A model generated the notes under the pieces. The model was not told the origin of the DNA. It saw only the letters and a list, made by a program, of their open reading frames with translations, and ran no database searches. The translations under genes were made by a program, and so were the position numbers. Below are positions 17,775 through 26,733 of a DNA stretch of 64,000 nt, one piece after another. Every line of letters starts with the position of its first letter. Within the stretch, counting starts at the first letter, position 1. The stretch covers positions 992,001 through 1,056,000 of the forward strand of contig NZ_BNJG01000003.1 in NCBI RefSeq assembly GCF_016587375.1, given 5' to 3'. This DNA comes from Ktedonobacter robiniae (GTDB taxonomy: Bacteria > Chloroflexota > Ktedonobacteria > Ktedonobacterales > Ktedonobacteraceae).

Positions 17775-19229
17775 ATGAAACCAACCCAGAATAAGCGTTT
17801 GCGTTTTGCTCCTAGCCCTACAGGTCCCATTCATGTTGGCAATGCCCATACCATGCTTTTTAATTGGCTTGAATGTCGAAGCCAGGGCGCTACATTCGTG
17901 CTTCGTTTCGAAGACACTGATCAAGAGCGTTCAAAGCGTGAATGGGAAGAGGTCATCATCAGCGAAATGCAATGGTTAGGATTAGACTGGGATGAAGGTC
18001 CAGACATTGGTGGCCCATTTGCTCCCTACTACCAAACAGCACGCATGAGTCTGTATCAGGAACATTTTGAGATGCTCAAAGAACAAGAAGCTGTTTATCC
18101 TTGTTATTGCACACCAGAAGAGCTTGCCGAAGAACGTAAAGAAGCAGATCGTCAAAAAGTTGCGTATAAGTATTCTCGTCGCTGCCTCGCATTGACTCAA
18201 GAGGAGCAAGCAAAAAAGGAGACAGAGGGTCGTCGACCCGTGTGGCGTCTGTTTATTCCTGACAATCAATTGGTTGCCTACGATGATCTTCTTCGTGGAC
18301 GGATTGAATTTCACACGAATACCATAAGCGATCCCGTGATTATGCGGGCCAGTGGCGTCCCCCTCTACAATTTCGCTGTGGTAGTTGATGATTTGACCAT
18401 GCACATAACCGATGTGGTTCGTGGCGAGGGACATATATCAAATACGCCCATTCAAGTGCTCATCTACCGTGCGCTTGAAGCAGAACCACCTCGATTTGCA
18501 CACTGTTCTCATTTACTCAATGCAGGGCGAGGCAAGATTTCGAAACGGAAGGGAGAAATGTCGGTTCGTTCTTTTCGTGAGCGAGGAATTCTTAGTGAGA
18601 CGCTCTTCAATTATCTTGCTCTGCTGGGCTGGACTCCCAAAGAAGAGGGGAAAGAGTTCCTGACGAAGGAAGAAATTATCCGAGATTTTCATATCACTGA
18701 TGTCAGTCGGTCTGCTGCAATCTTTGATGAAGAAAAACTTCAGTGGATGAATGGGATATACCTCCGTGGGAAAACGCGTGAGGTATTTGCAGAACTGAGT
18801 CTTCCGTTTGTCGTAGAAGCTGGGCTAGCATCAGAGAAGTTTCTTCGCGATAATTGGGCATGGTTTGTGAATATTGCGGCATTAGTACAAGAGCGGGTAC
18901 GCCTCTTAGATGAAGTTCCTCCCTACATCGATTTCTTCTTTACGGATGAGATTGAAAATGATGAGAAAGCAGTAAATAAGTTCTTATCATCAGAAACCAA
19001 GCCATTTATCCATAATGTGACAGAAGCCTTGAAAAAAGTTGAGTGGGATACCTCTCCTATTGAAAAAGCTATTCGTGCAACAATTGATGACATGGCACTC
19101 AAGCCCAAAGATGCATTGCTCGCTTTGCGTGTCGCCATTTCTGGACGTACTGTGAGTCCCCCTCTTTTCGAGAGCATCTTTTTGATAAAACGTCAGCAAG
19201 TCATCGCACGCTTAGCGAACTGGATGTAA
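17775..19229 (+). CDS. gltX: Glutamyl-tRNA synthetase
   Basis: Complete 484-residue class I synthetase that charges tRNA-Glu with glutamate. The HIGH-type signature is RFAPSPTGPIHVGNAHTMLF (HVGN at 20-23), the KMSKS-type loop is KISKRKG (254-260), and PCYCTPEELAEER is typical of the family. GAGAGG precedes the ATG. The gene has its own promoter and a terminator. A full housekeeping synthetase between a partition module and replication genes of a mobile element is unusual; it is probably a second copy, perhaps resistant to a synthetase inhibitor or matched to element codon demand (inference). Motifs look intact, so activity is likely. Confidence 0.93.
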   Translation: MKPTQNKRLRFAPSPTGPIHVGNAHTMLFNWLECRSQGATFVLRFEDTDQERSKREWEEVIISEMQWLGLDWDEGPDIGGPFAPYYQTARMSLYQEHFEMLKEQEAVYPCYCTPEELAEERKEADRQKVAYKYSRRCLALTQEEQAKKETEGRRPVWRLFIPDNQLVAYDDLLRGRIEFHTNTISDPVIMRASGVPLYNFAVVVDDLTMHITDVVRGEGHISNTPIQVLIYRALEAEPPRFAHCSHLLNAGRGKISKRKGEMSVRSFRERGILSETLFNYLALLGWTPKEEGKEFLTKEEIIRDFHITDVSRSAAIFDEEKLQWMNGIYLRGKTREVFAELSLPFVVEAGLASEKFLRDNWAWFVNIAALVQERVRLLDEVPPYIDFFFTDEIENDEKAVNKFLSSETKPFIHNVTEALKKVEWDTSPIEKAIRATIDDMALKPKDALLALRVAISGRTVSPPLFESIFLIKRQQVIARLANWM

Positions 19230-19271
19230 GCTTGCCCTAAAACCTTGTAGATGATCAATATCTCAAAAGCC

Positions 19272-19304
19272 TTCCCCTTTACTCAACAAAGGGGAAACTT
19301 TTTT
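19272..19304 (+). terminator. Rho-independent terminator of gltX
   Basis: A perfect 9-bp stem (19272-19280 with 19288-19296, loop 7 nt) is followed by ACTTTTTT, 43 nt after the gltX stop. Confidence 0.8.
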
Positions 19305-19437
19305 CATATTCCAAGTATTTTGGCCCATGAGAAAAATATATGCAAAAATGAGAATTTGGCATATGACGAGCCAAATGAGCGATATTCAATAAGAACACTC
19401 TCCCAGAATGGCTCATTCTCCTTATGCTCGTACATGG

Positions 19438-19908
19438 CTAAAAATTCAAAAGGCAAAGTGCTGAGCTACGAGTGCGAAAAGATAGCCACTGCATTCCCTC
19501 TGGACAAGGACATACTTGCTGTCCTTGTTCATTCGCGCTGGTGCTCCTGCGGAGCATGGCTCTTTTTAAGGCGCTCACCTCCTCCTCGATCTCAGTGATG
19601 TGCTGGGTTTGTTGCCCACACAATTGTTCAGAAGCGGCCAGTTGTTGCTTCAATTTGAAGCCGAGAGTCTCATGAGGACTTTCGTCACGAGACATCTTGG
19701 CCTTGTTGGTAGTTTACGTTCGGGAAGGCAATCCATACGCTCTAGATGTTGAGGAATGCGGATGGCATTACCATTGCTCTCCCCAGTGTTCATAGCAGTA
19801 GAGCCAGCGATATAAGGTCGCACGAGGAAGCCCAGTATACCAACTGACCTCCGTGGTCCCATAGCCTTCCTTGACAATCAGGTCCACGGCTTGCTTTTTG
19901 ACTTCCAT
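19438..19908 (-). pseudogene. IS3-like transposase OrfA remnant
   Basis: On the minus strand, 19908-19768 encodes 46 residues from MEVKKQAVDLIV through TGLPRATLYRWL, a helix-turn-helix typical of IS3-family OrfA, ending in TAA. Downstream, in other frames, 19695-19438 encodes a coiled-coil stretch (GFKLKQQLAASEQL) like the OrfA leucine zipper. No OrfB is present. The fragment is out of frame and truncated, so it is a decayed insertion sequence. Confidence 0.55.
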
Positions 19909-19994
19909 AGAGTGACTCCAGGCTGATCCTTTCCATTTCCCTCTCACGCCCCTTCATCCCTTCCCTGAATCTCTCACGTCCTGCCCTCTTGCGA

Positions 19995-20084
19995 TGTCAC
20001 ACTTTCTAGTGGTCCTGTGTTCTGGGAGCGCTCCACCAGAGCATACAAATGTAACAAAACGAAAATGATACACAAAGTGTGACA
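19995..20084. repeat. 90-bp unit with 11-bp terminal inverted repeats
   Basis: TGTCACACTTT (19995-20005) and its exact complement (20074-20084) bound a 90-bp unit just outside the OrfA remnant. The TG...CA ends look like IS termini brought together, i.e. a solo MITE-like unit or two IS ends. It lies between the IS remnant and the replication gene; the rest of the 965-nt gap holds nothing recognised besides the gltX terminator. Confidence 0.45.
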
Positions 20085-20194
20085 CCTTGTGGCTAGCATT
20101 ATCATGCACTTTAGCGTATGCTTTTTGGTAAAGGTCGCTTGCTTCTCCGGCTTGTAGATACTTTTCAATCTATCATTCCCAAAGGAGCATCTCA

Positions 20195-22012
20195 ATGTCT
20201 TCTCGTCTCAAAGATCCTCAAGAGGTTCTTTCCCCATATACTATTTCAACCACACAACAGGTTAACCGGTCTTTGTTTACTCTTGTTGCTCATGTCTTCC
20301 CACCCTCAACGCAAGGATTGGACTTCTTGCAACATTTTCACGAGCGAGCAACCAACGCGCATACAACATCCGCCAGGAGAATCAATACACTCTCGCTTTG
20401 TACCCAAAGTATTGCGACTCTTGGGCAGGAGTTAGGCTTCAGCAACGACACAACCCACAAATATGTGGCGCTCTATACCGCGTTAGGAGTCCTCACCAAG
20501 CAAAAAACGAAAGGGCACCTGATTTTCCGCCTCTCTACGGGTCCCTATGAGCCGCCTGCGACCCTTGAAGCCAATCTCGATACGCTTATTACCACCAGTC
20601 GTCCCAAATTGCGTGCCCTGGCTCAAGAAGTCAAAGAGCGCTGCTACGTCTACGGATTGATTGCTCTGGAGTGGACGCAACAACTCCGCCTCCTCCAATC
20701 CTTTCTCCAACCACAGCCAAACACATCCAGGCGACGTTCTCGCGTGCGCCTGACCGAGGCCCTGGCATTGACCAATACCCTTCTCACAAAATCCCTGATC
20801 CCTCACCGTTCGCTGCCAGAGACAAATACCGATGCGTTGCTCAACGCGTCTACTCAATCCTCTCTCATGAGAAGATGTGAAACGACGCCTTCTCCACGCA
20901 AACCTTTCGCGCGTCCTCCATTTCCCAGCACATTGGGAGACGGCATATCCCAGACAACTACATTGCGACAGCATGCTCGGTCAGATTCAGAGAGGCGTAA
21001 CCAGGAACATCGAGCAGCGAGTCTTCCTCACAAGGCACAACAGGGCGACGCCTCTTCTTTGCTTCCAACAGCCACGTCTCCTTCCTCGATCTCATCTGGT
21101 AGACTCGATATGAAACAATTGATATCACGTCTCCCAAAACCTCTCCACCAGGGAGACGTGACTACAAACCTTGCAGCAACACCGTCTCCTGCTTCTCCAT
21201 CTTCTGGGAGACTCGGAAAAGCCTCTTCGAGCTCGTGTCTACCCCAAGAGCACGAACAGGGAGACGCCCCTATACGTAACGTATTAGATATTTATAATTA
21301 CATAAAGACGTATACGTATTGTGAACCTCGTCGTATTGCAGAAATGCTGGCTGAGGAACTCGAACAGGATCAAGGGGTCTATCCCAAATATCTCAAACTG
21401 CTCAGAGAACCAGGCAAAGCACCACGGGATCCTCATATCATCACTGCGGCCTTCCTCACCACCTTGGTCCGTCTCCATCGTGATGGCTGGAAGATGGTCC
21501 GACCAGGTGGCTTCTTCACGAACCGCTGCCGCGAATATGACCTTGCTGTCCCTCAGGAGGTTGAGGAGTGGATCACCCGCTATGGATGTCTTTCCCTGGC
21601 AGAGATACGCACAACACTTGCAGCAGCAACGCCAGCGACATACACAACCGCTACTCAAAGCATTCAGGGGGCTGCAACGCCACCCTTCACCAAACCATCC
21701 GATCCTCCGATCACATTAAACATTCCTCTCGACTATAAGCAGGTCCAGATGAGTAAGCAGGAAGCCCTGGAGATCGAGCAAATGGTGCGAGAAGATCTCC
21801 GTACTCGGTTCCTACTTACCCAATTACTCCACATGAGCCGCGAAGGACAGCCTGACCGCTACGCCCTGCTGATCGATGGATCACTGCTGAGTAAGCGATC
21901 CCCCCAAACCATTGCCTACTCGCAGGCGGAATGGCAGCAGCGGCTTGACAGCATGGATACCTGGCGCGACCTGTTTGGTCTTCCAGCCCTGCCATTTGCA
22001 AAGGAGGCCTAA
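20195..22012 (+). CDS. Probable replication initiator with in-gene origin-like repeats
   Basis: 605 residues, start ATG 20195 after AAAGGAG. No named family was recognised. Residues about 45-125 look like a winged helix (LCTQSIATLGQELGFSNDTTHKYVALYTALGVLTKQ), a central region of about 170 residues is low in complexity and repeated (QGDA...SPSSISSGRL), and the C-terminal part is again ordered. The gene directly precedes dnaB, the order seen for lambda O-P and many plasmid rep-helicase pairs. The low-complexity part coincides with GGGAGACG repeats and an AT-rich stretch at DNA level. Initiator and helicase loader functions are inferred, not shown. Confidence 0.55.
   Translation: MSSRLKDPQEVLSPYTISTTQQVNRSLFTLVAHVFPPSTQGLDFLQHFHERATNAHTTSARRINTLSLCTQSIATLGQELGFSNDTTHKYVALYTALGVLTKQKTKGHLIFRLSTGPYEPPATLEANLDTLITTSRPKLRALAQEVKERCYVYGLIALEWTQQLRLLQSFLQPQPNTSRRRSRVRLTEALALTNTLLTKSLIPHRSLPETNTDALLNASTQSSLMRRCETTPSPRKPFARPPFPSTLGDGISQTTTLRQHARSDSERRNQEHRAASLPHKAQQGDASSLLPTATSPSSISSGRLDMKQLISRLPKPLHQGDVTTNLAATPSPASPSSGRLGKASSSSCLPQEHEQGDAPIRNVLDIYNYIKTYTYCEPRRIAEMLAEELEQDQGVYPKYLKLLREPGKAPRDPHIITAAFLTTLVRLHRDGWKMVRPGGFFTNRCREYDLAVPQEVEEWITRYGCLSLAEIRTTLAAATPATYTTATQSIQGAATPPFTKPSDPPITLNIPLDYKQVQMSKQEALEIEQMVREDLRTRFLLTQLLHMSREGQPDRYALLIDGSLLSKRSPQTIAYSQAEWQQRLDSMDTWRDLFGLPALPFAKEA
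20935..21320. other. Candidate replication origin (iterons plus AT-rich region)
   Basis: GGGAGACG occurs exactly at 20935, 21151 and 21259, and as its complement at 21128. One-mismatch copies lie at 21043, 21075 (complement), 21183 (complement) and 21206, with a weaker one at 21096. The array is followed at 21270-21320 by an AT-rich stretch containing two TATACGTA boxes, suited to DNA unwinding. It is inside the putative initiator gene, next to dnaB. Confidence 0.5.
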
Positions 22013-22016
22013 CACG

Positions 22017-23387
22017 ATGAAACCACGACTCCTCCCACAGAATCTTGAAGCGGAAAGCAGCGTCCTGGGAAGTTTACTCATTGATCCTGATGCCATCACC
22101 CAGGTCGCCGATCTTATTCGCGCAGAGGATTTTTATCGTGATGCACACCAGATGGTCTATGCTGCCATTGAACAACTCTTCGTGCAGCAGACACCAGCCG
22201 ACTTCGTGACTCTCTGCGATGCGCTTGAGCAACAACATCGGCTCGATGAGGTCGGCGGCGAGAATTACATCCTCTCTCTGGTTAATCATGTGCCTACCAG
22301 TGGGAATATCCTGCACTATGCTCACATTGTGGCCCGCACCTCGGTATTACGGCGCCTTATTCACGCCGGGAGCCAGATCGTCGCAGAAGCCTATGAGGAT
22401 GAGGAAGAAGATGTCACCACGACCCTCGAACGAGCTGAGCAACTCATTTTTGCGGTAACGCAACGCTCTACCCAGAGAACGCAAACAGCCTCCCATGCTC
22501 GTGAAATCCTGGTCGGTTATCTTGACCGTCTGATGCAGGCAAGCAAAAAGCAAGGGGTTACAGGGGTCCCAACTGGTTTTACAGGTCTGGATCGACTCAC
22601 CAACGGCCTTCAACCCTCTGACCTCATCATTGTCGCGGCTCGCCCTGCCGTGGGCAAAACCAGCTTCGCCTTGAGCCTGGCCTACAATGCTGCCGTCCGC
22701 TATCACCAGAACGTCGGCATCTTCAGCCTAGAAATGAGCAAAGAGCAACTGATGCAGCGACTCCTGGCTATCGATGCTGGCATTGATCAGCAACGCTTGC
22801 GTGCAGGATTCGTCGAGGATGAGGAATGGGAACGGATCACGGCCTCGATGAGCACCCTTTCCGAGGCGGGGATTTGGATTGACGATACGGCCAATCTCTC
22901 TCCCCTGCAACTGCGGAGCAAAGCCCGGCGTTGGATTACTGAGCATAATATCGATCTCATCATCATTGATTATTTACAACTCATGGATGCAAGCAGTGGC
23001 GAGGGGCGGAAAGCGGAGAACCGCACGCAACAGGTGAGCATGATCAGCCGCTCTCTCAAAGCCCTGGCACGTGAACTCAACATTCCCATTCTGGCGCTGG
23101 CCCAACTCTCGCGAGCCGTGGAGGCACGCGCCTCCAAAGTGCCACAGCTCTCCGATTTACGCGAGTCCGGGTCCATTGAGGCCGACGCTGATATGGTCTG
23201 GTTGCTCTACCGAGATGAACTCTACAATCCTGATACTACACGTCCTGGAACGGCAGATGTGCTCATTGCCAAACATCGTCATGGTCCAGTTGGAGAAGTC
23301 GTCCTAGCCTTTGACAAGCCACAAACACGCTTTCGTGACCTTGAAATAGAGCATGCTGAAGGAAAGCGTCAAGGGATAAATGTATGA
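22017..23387 (+). CDS. dnaB: Replicative DNA helicase DnaB
   Basis: 456 residues. ATG 22017 is chosen because AAGGAGG precedes it and the protein then starts PRLLPQNLEAESSVLGSLL, the canonical DnaB N-terminus; the frame is open further upstream. Walker A is ARPAVGKTSFAL (GKT near 213-215), Walker B is LIIIDYLQLM, and the C-terminal AQLSRAVEAR and RESGSIEADADMV motifs are complete. It forms the hexameric fork helicase. It starts 4 nt after the upstream gene and so is co-translated with the putative initiator, supplying the element with its own helicase. Confidence 0.95.
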   Translation: MKPRLLPQNLEAESSVLGSLLIDPDAITQVADLIRAEDFYRDAHQMVYAAIEQLFVQQTPADFVTLCDALEQQHRLDEVGGENYILSLVNHVPTSGNILHYAHIVARTSVLRRLIHAGSQIVAEAYEDEEEDVTTTLERAEQLIFAVTQRSTQRTQTASHAREILVGYLDRLMQASKKQGVTGVPTGFTGLDRLTNGLQPSDLIIVAARPAVGKTSFALSLAYNAAVRYHQNVGIFSLEMSKEQLMQRLLAIDAGIDQQRLRAGFVEDEEWERITASMSTLSEAGIWIDDTANLSPLQLRSKARRWITEHNIDLIIIDYLQLMDASSGEGRKAENRTQQVSMISRSLKALARELNIPILALAQLSRAVEARASKVPQLSDLRESGSIEADADMVWLLYRDELYNPDTTRPGTADVLIAKHRHGPVGEVVLAFDKPQTRFRDLEIEHAEGKRQGINV

Positions 23388-23480
23388 CGAAACAGTGAGA
23401 GAGGAGAATGCGTCATATTGCAATTCGTCACACCCCATAGGTTTTTCATGGAAAACTCTAACCACAGACAAAGGGATTCT

Positions 23481-23769
23481 GGTAATTGGGCTGAATGTTC
23501 GACGGAATTTGAGCGTGGATTGCTTCTGTGTCAAACATTCAGCCCAAAAAAATTTGGGGTGAAACTTCGACACGACTTCCACTTATCTTCCTCGTTCCCT
23601 GAGAATAGAATATTTTTCGGTGGAAAAGACGCAAGACAGGTTTCCATCCTTTGCCTCGTCTCTTCTGCTCCCAGAGCAGTACTGGCGAGATGGTTTCTTG
23701 CTTGATCGAAGATTGAGTCCAACATTCGACAATTGAGGCTGATTTCGTCGAACATTCAGCCCAATTACC
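23481..23769. repeat. 289-bp element with perfect 24-bp terminal inverted repeats
   Basis: 23481-23504 is exactly repeated in inverse at 23746-23769 (GGTAATTGGGCTGAATG... and complement). The same AACATTCAGCCCA word also recurs internally near 23530. No transposase is inside, so a non-autonomous (MITE-like) element is likely. It sits in the 954-nt non-coding gap after dnaB. Confidence 0.6.
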
Positions 23770-23842
23770 AATTCTTTCATTGTGTTCGTCACCACTTGGT
23801 AATAAGCACGTAGAGTGAGCAGGTTTTGAGGCTCTTGTTCAT

Positions 23843-23917
23843 TTTCGGTGGAAAAACACAGCAAAAGATCACGGCAGAAGCCACCCAAGCTCTTTCTTTT
23901 CAATTGTTGATGAGCTT
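23843..23917. repeat. 75-bp direct repeat, copy 1
   Basis: Identical over 75 bp to 26380-26454 (offset 2537), while the flanks on both sides are homologous but diverged over about 250 bp. It starts TTTCGGTGGAAAA; another copy of TTTTCGGTGGAAAA lies near 23611. The repeats bracket the two nucleotidyltransferase genes. Confidence 0.7.
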
Positions 23918-24079
23918 AAACACCGAAATTGAGCAAGACCCGGTTTTGAGCCCAAAAGTGGACAATCGGCGCGAAGAGTGAGCACTGGTACGAATGTACT
24001 CAGGAAAAACCGCCTCCCATCTGATAAACTATGCTTGAAGGGTGTAAATTGAGTTCTTCGTTAACGTCTAAATGCACGT

Positions 24080-24285
24080 TTTCTGGGGTAGTTCCCATTG
24101 ACCTCAAGCGTTTTTAAGAGAGCGGTGTGACGCTCGTGGAATGTCCCAATTGTGCCGCGACGCACCCTCGATCCACATGGTGGGGCCCTGCAGTTAAGTC
24201 TCACGACAAACGCAAAACGACTACGCCCAATACCGGACAACGATGGGTCGGGGGGAAAGCAACCTGGGGCGTGGTCGGAGGATAG
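24080..24285 (+). pseudogene. CxxC-motif reading frame, decayed copy A
   Basis: In one frame the DNA encodes VPIDLKRF, a TAA stop, then SGVTLVECPNCAATHP and DKRKTTTPNTGQRW up to TAG at 24283. It aligns with copy B (25203-25484) and copy C. The family is not recognised; the single CPNC suggests half of a zinc site. It lies immediately upstream of the first nucleotidyltransferase gene. Confidence 0.5.
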
Positions 24286-24341
24286 CAGAAGAAACAAGAT
24301 ACCTTTTTCCATCGTTGCTTTCCAAAAATAAGGGAGACAGA

Positions 24342-25175
24342 ATGCATATCCAAAAAGGTTTATGGCAAAAAGAAGTCATTAGCGCTCTCATTGCTTTGTT
24401 ACAACCAAATGAGGACGTTCGAGCTTTGATATTGAAAGGCTCGTTGGCCAATCTCCATGTCCAGATAGATACCTGGAGTGATATCGATGTCATCATTGTT
24501 GTCACGGATGGATTTCTGTCTTCCTTTTTCCCTACAACCTCCTGGCTGGCACCGCTGGGCGAACTGTACACCTTTAGTCAGTCTTCAAGTGAACTCACGG
24601 GAACAACGAGGGCATGTTTCACGGATTTCCGACGAATTGATTGTGTTTTTATCCAGGAATCTGACTTTCCTAAGCAAACGTTCTACGGTGAAGCAATCCA
24701 ATCTCTTTTTTCACGTTCTCCACTCATTGATGATATTCTTGCAAAAGCCATATTCACCGTCCCTCCTGTACCAGTTGTTTCATCAGAACAGTTTGAGGAC
24801 ATGGTAAACGCTTTTTGGTTTAAAGGAATGCTTGCAACCAGCAAAGTGATGCGCAATGATTTGCTCATCGCAACACACCTGACGCTCGAACTCATCCAGG
24901 ATACGTGCGTGTTGGAAATGATGCTGCGTGATCGTGAACTGGGCACCAGTCATCATCGAGAGGGAGGTATGGGGAATACCTTTATTGCACAATTGAACGT
25001 CACTCACTCCTCTTACACACCTCTGGGGATTCTTGAAAGTGTGGAACGAAGCAGTATCTTGTTTGATTCACAAGCAAGTCGATGGTCAGCAGGCTATCAA
25101 GAACGTCGCTATCCTTTACTTGCTTGGATCAACTATGCCAAGGAAACGATAGCCTTTCAGCAGCACCAGGAATGA
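24342..25175 (+). CDS. Aminoglycoside 6-adenylyltransferase-like nucleotidyltransferase
   Basis: 277 residues from ATG 24342, preceded by AGGGAG; upstream codons belong to the decayed repeat. The Pol-beta-type signature is LILKGSLANLHVQ...TWSDIDVIIVV (GS plus DxD), followed by RRIDCVFIQESDFP, resembling AadE/ANT(6) enzymes that adenylylate streptomycin. Resistance activity is an inference; the substrate may differ. It is one of two such genes set between copies of the CxxC remnant, with its own ribosome-binding site and no obvious promoter of its own. Confidence 0.7.
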   Translation: MHIQKGLWQKEVISALIALLQPNEDVRALILKGSLANLHVQIDTWSDIDVIIVVTDGFLSSFFPTTSWLAPLGELYTFSQSSSELTGTTRACFTDFRRIDCVFIQESDFPKQTFYGEAIQSLFSRSPLIDDILAKAIFTVPPVPVVSSEQFEDMVNAFWFKGMLATSKVMRNDLLIATHLTLELIQDTCVLEMMLRDRELGTSHHREGGMGNTFIAQLNVTHSSYTPLGILESVERSSILFDSQASRWSAGYQERRYPLLAWINYAKETIAFQQHQE

Positions 25176-25202
25176 GGAGATTCCTCGTGCTGGCAAGGAT
25201 GA

Positions 25203-25484
25203 TCCCAACTGGCCAGTGATGAATGGCTTCCTAATCCACTACAAGGACGCGGCAGGGAAGATCGCGAGCGATTTATTTACAACATTCCGTTTGACTTCAA
25301 ACAATTTTTGAACAGCGGTGTCCAGCTCGTTGAATGTCCCAATTGTGCAAGCACACGTACCCTCGAACCTCGCAATGGAATGCTCCGGTTTCCTGCGCAC
25401 ACCAAGCGCAAAACGCAAACTTCGGCGACCGAACCCCGGTGGGCTGGTAGGGGAGCCACCGAGTGGAGGGTGGTGAGAGGATAA
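25203..25484 (+). pseudogene. CxxC-motif reading frame, copy B (3' fragment)
   Basis: About 93 open codons without a good start: SDEWLPNPLQGRGREDRERF, then FDFKQFLNSGVQLVECPNCAS, a KRKTQT segment and a TEWRVV ending, stop TAA 25482. It is the best preserved of three copies and looks like the 3' end of a larger gene, perhaps transposon-derived. It begins 28 nt after the first nucleotidyltransferase gene and ends 53 nt before the second. Confidence 0.5.
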
Positions 25485-25537
25485 AAAAGAATGTGTGTCT
25501 CCTCACCTAAAGAAAAGTTCTTGTAGAAAGGTTTTTT

Positions 25538-26053
25538 ATGAACTCTCGACAACTTATTCTTCTTCAAGAGATTTTGACCTTATGTGAAACGAAAGCTATT
25601 TCAATTTGGGTACGTGGCGGATGGGCAGTGGACTTCGCCTTGGGGCAGATCACCCGTGAGCATGAAGACATTGATCTTTTCGCTTGGGCTAAAGATGCTG
25701 AACGTCTAGTCGAAACGCTTGAACAAGCAGGTTTCTCTTTACAGCAAGGGCCGCCTCCCGAAGCGCAACGGGATTTCACCAAGGATGAAGAAAGTATTCA
25801 AGTTGCTCTGGTAGGACTCAATGAAACAGGGGAGCTCATTGTTGCTGGAGGTCCAGCGGCTGGCAGCTTGTGGCCGCAGGGAATGTTGGGATCGCATCGA
25901 GGACAAATCGGTGAGACAGTTTGCCTTATTGTGAACCCACTCGTTCAAATTGAATTGAAAGAACAATATCCAGTCTGGCGGCCGGATCTTCCGCACCTGC
26001 CGAAACATGCGGACGATATCGCACGCTTACGAGAACGCTTCATTATTCAGTGA
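25538..26053 (+). CDS. Lincosamide/aminoglycoside-type nucleotidyltransferase
   Basis: 171 residues. The motif ISIWVRGGWAVDFALGQITREHEDIDLF (GGWAVD...HxDIDLF) is the hallmark of the aminoglycoside-2''-adenylyltransferase / LnuA (LinB) group of small nucleotidyltransferases that inactivate antibiotics by adding AMP. The HADDIARLRE C-terminus also fits. AGAAAGG lies upstream of ATG 25538. Antibiotic resistance is plausible but the substrate is not readable. It follows CxxC copy B exactly as the first nucleotidyltransferase follows copy A. Confidence 0.75.
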   Translation: MNSRQLILLQEILTLCETKAISIWVRGGWAVDFALGQITREHEDIDLFAWAKDAERLVETLEQAGFSLQQGPPPEAQRDFTKDEESIQVALVGLNETGELIVAGGPAAGSLWPQGMLGSHRGQIGETVCLIVNPLVQIELKEQYPVWRPDLPHLPKHADDIARLRERFIIQ

Positions 26054-26379
26054 ATACAATATGCATCGGCTCAGAATATGCGTTTTTAGCTACTCTTGTT
26101 ATCATTATCTAACTTCTCAGGATTGCCAATGATTCCAGACTGTAGAAGGTGAGTTTGCTAGTTAAACCGAAGTTTTATTGGGCAATCAACAATATTTCAT
26201 ATTTGTTCCCCACGAGAACCCCAAGCGTTTCTTCACACGCACTGCTCATGAGCACAAATTGACAAAAGAAAACCTGAACATTGAGGAAAGAAAAGCCCCT
26301 TTGGGTTGGCTTTCTTAAAAGACATGCAATACCTGGTAGTAAGAGCGAAGAGTTGACAGATTTTCGGGGTCTTGGTCAC

Positions 26380-26465
26380 TTTCGGTGGAAAAACACAGCA
26401 AAAGATCACGGCAGAAGCCACCCAAGCTCTTTCTTTTCAATTGTTGATGAGCTTTTCCACCGAAA
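26380..26465. repeat. 75-bp repeat copy 2 with 13-bp terminal inverted repeats
   Basis: 26380-26454 is identical to copy 1. Here the unit is complete: TTTCGGTGGAAAA (26380-26392) is matched by its complement at 26453-26465, giving an 86-bp palindromic-ended unit. In copy 1 the right arm is degenerate. It is in a 969-nt gap (26054-27022) that otherwise holds CxxC copy C and a promoter. Confidence 0.6.
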
Positions 26466-26733
26466 ATGAACAAGAGCCGATTTTCGGGTGAAGAGTGCTC
26501 AAGCGGTGCGAAGAGTGATCAATGGTACAGATGTCCCTGGAAAAACCGCTTCTTGTGAAGAGTGTAAATTGCGTCCTGCAGACTCCTCTTGTCGGAAGGA
26601 TACTGATGGTTACACTGGCTGTCGATGGCATTGATCTGTTCAAAATTGCGGGCCGCTCCATTTCGGGGTGGGTTCCCAGCTTCAAGATGAGCACGGCTGC
26701 CCCGGTCAAACAGCCTTTCTGTAGCCAGCTCGA

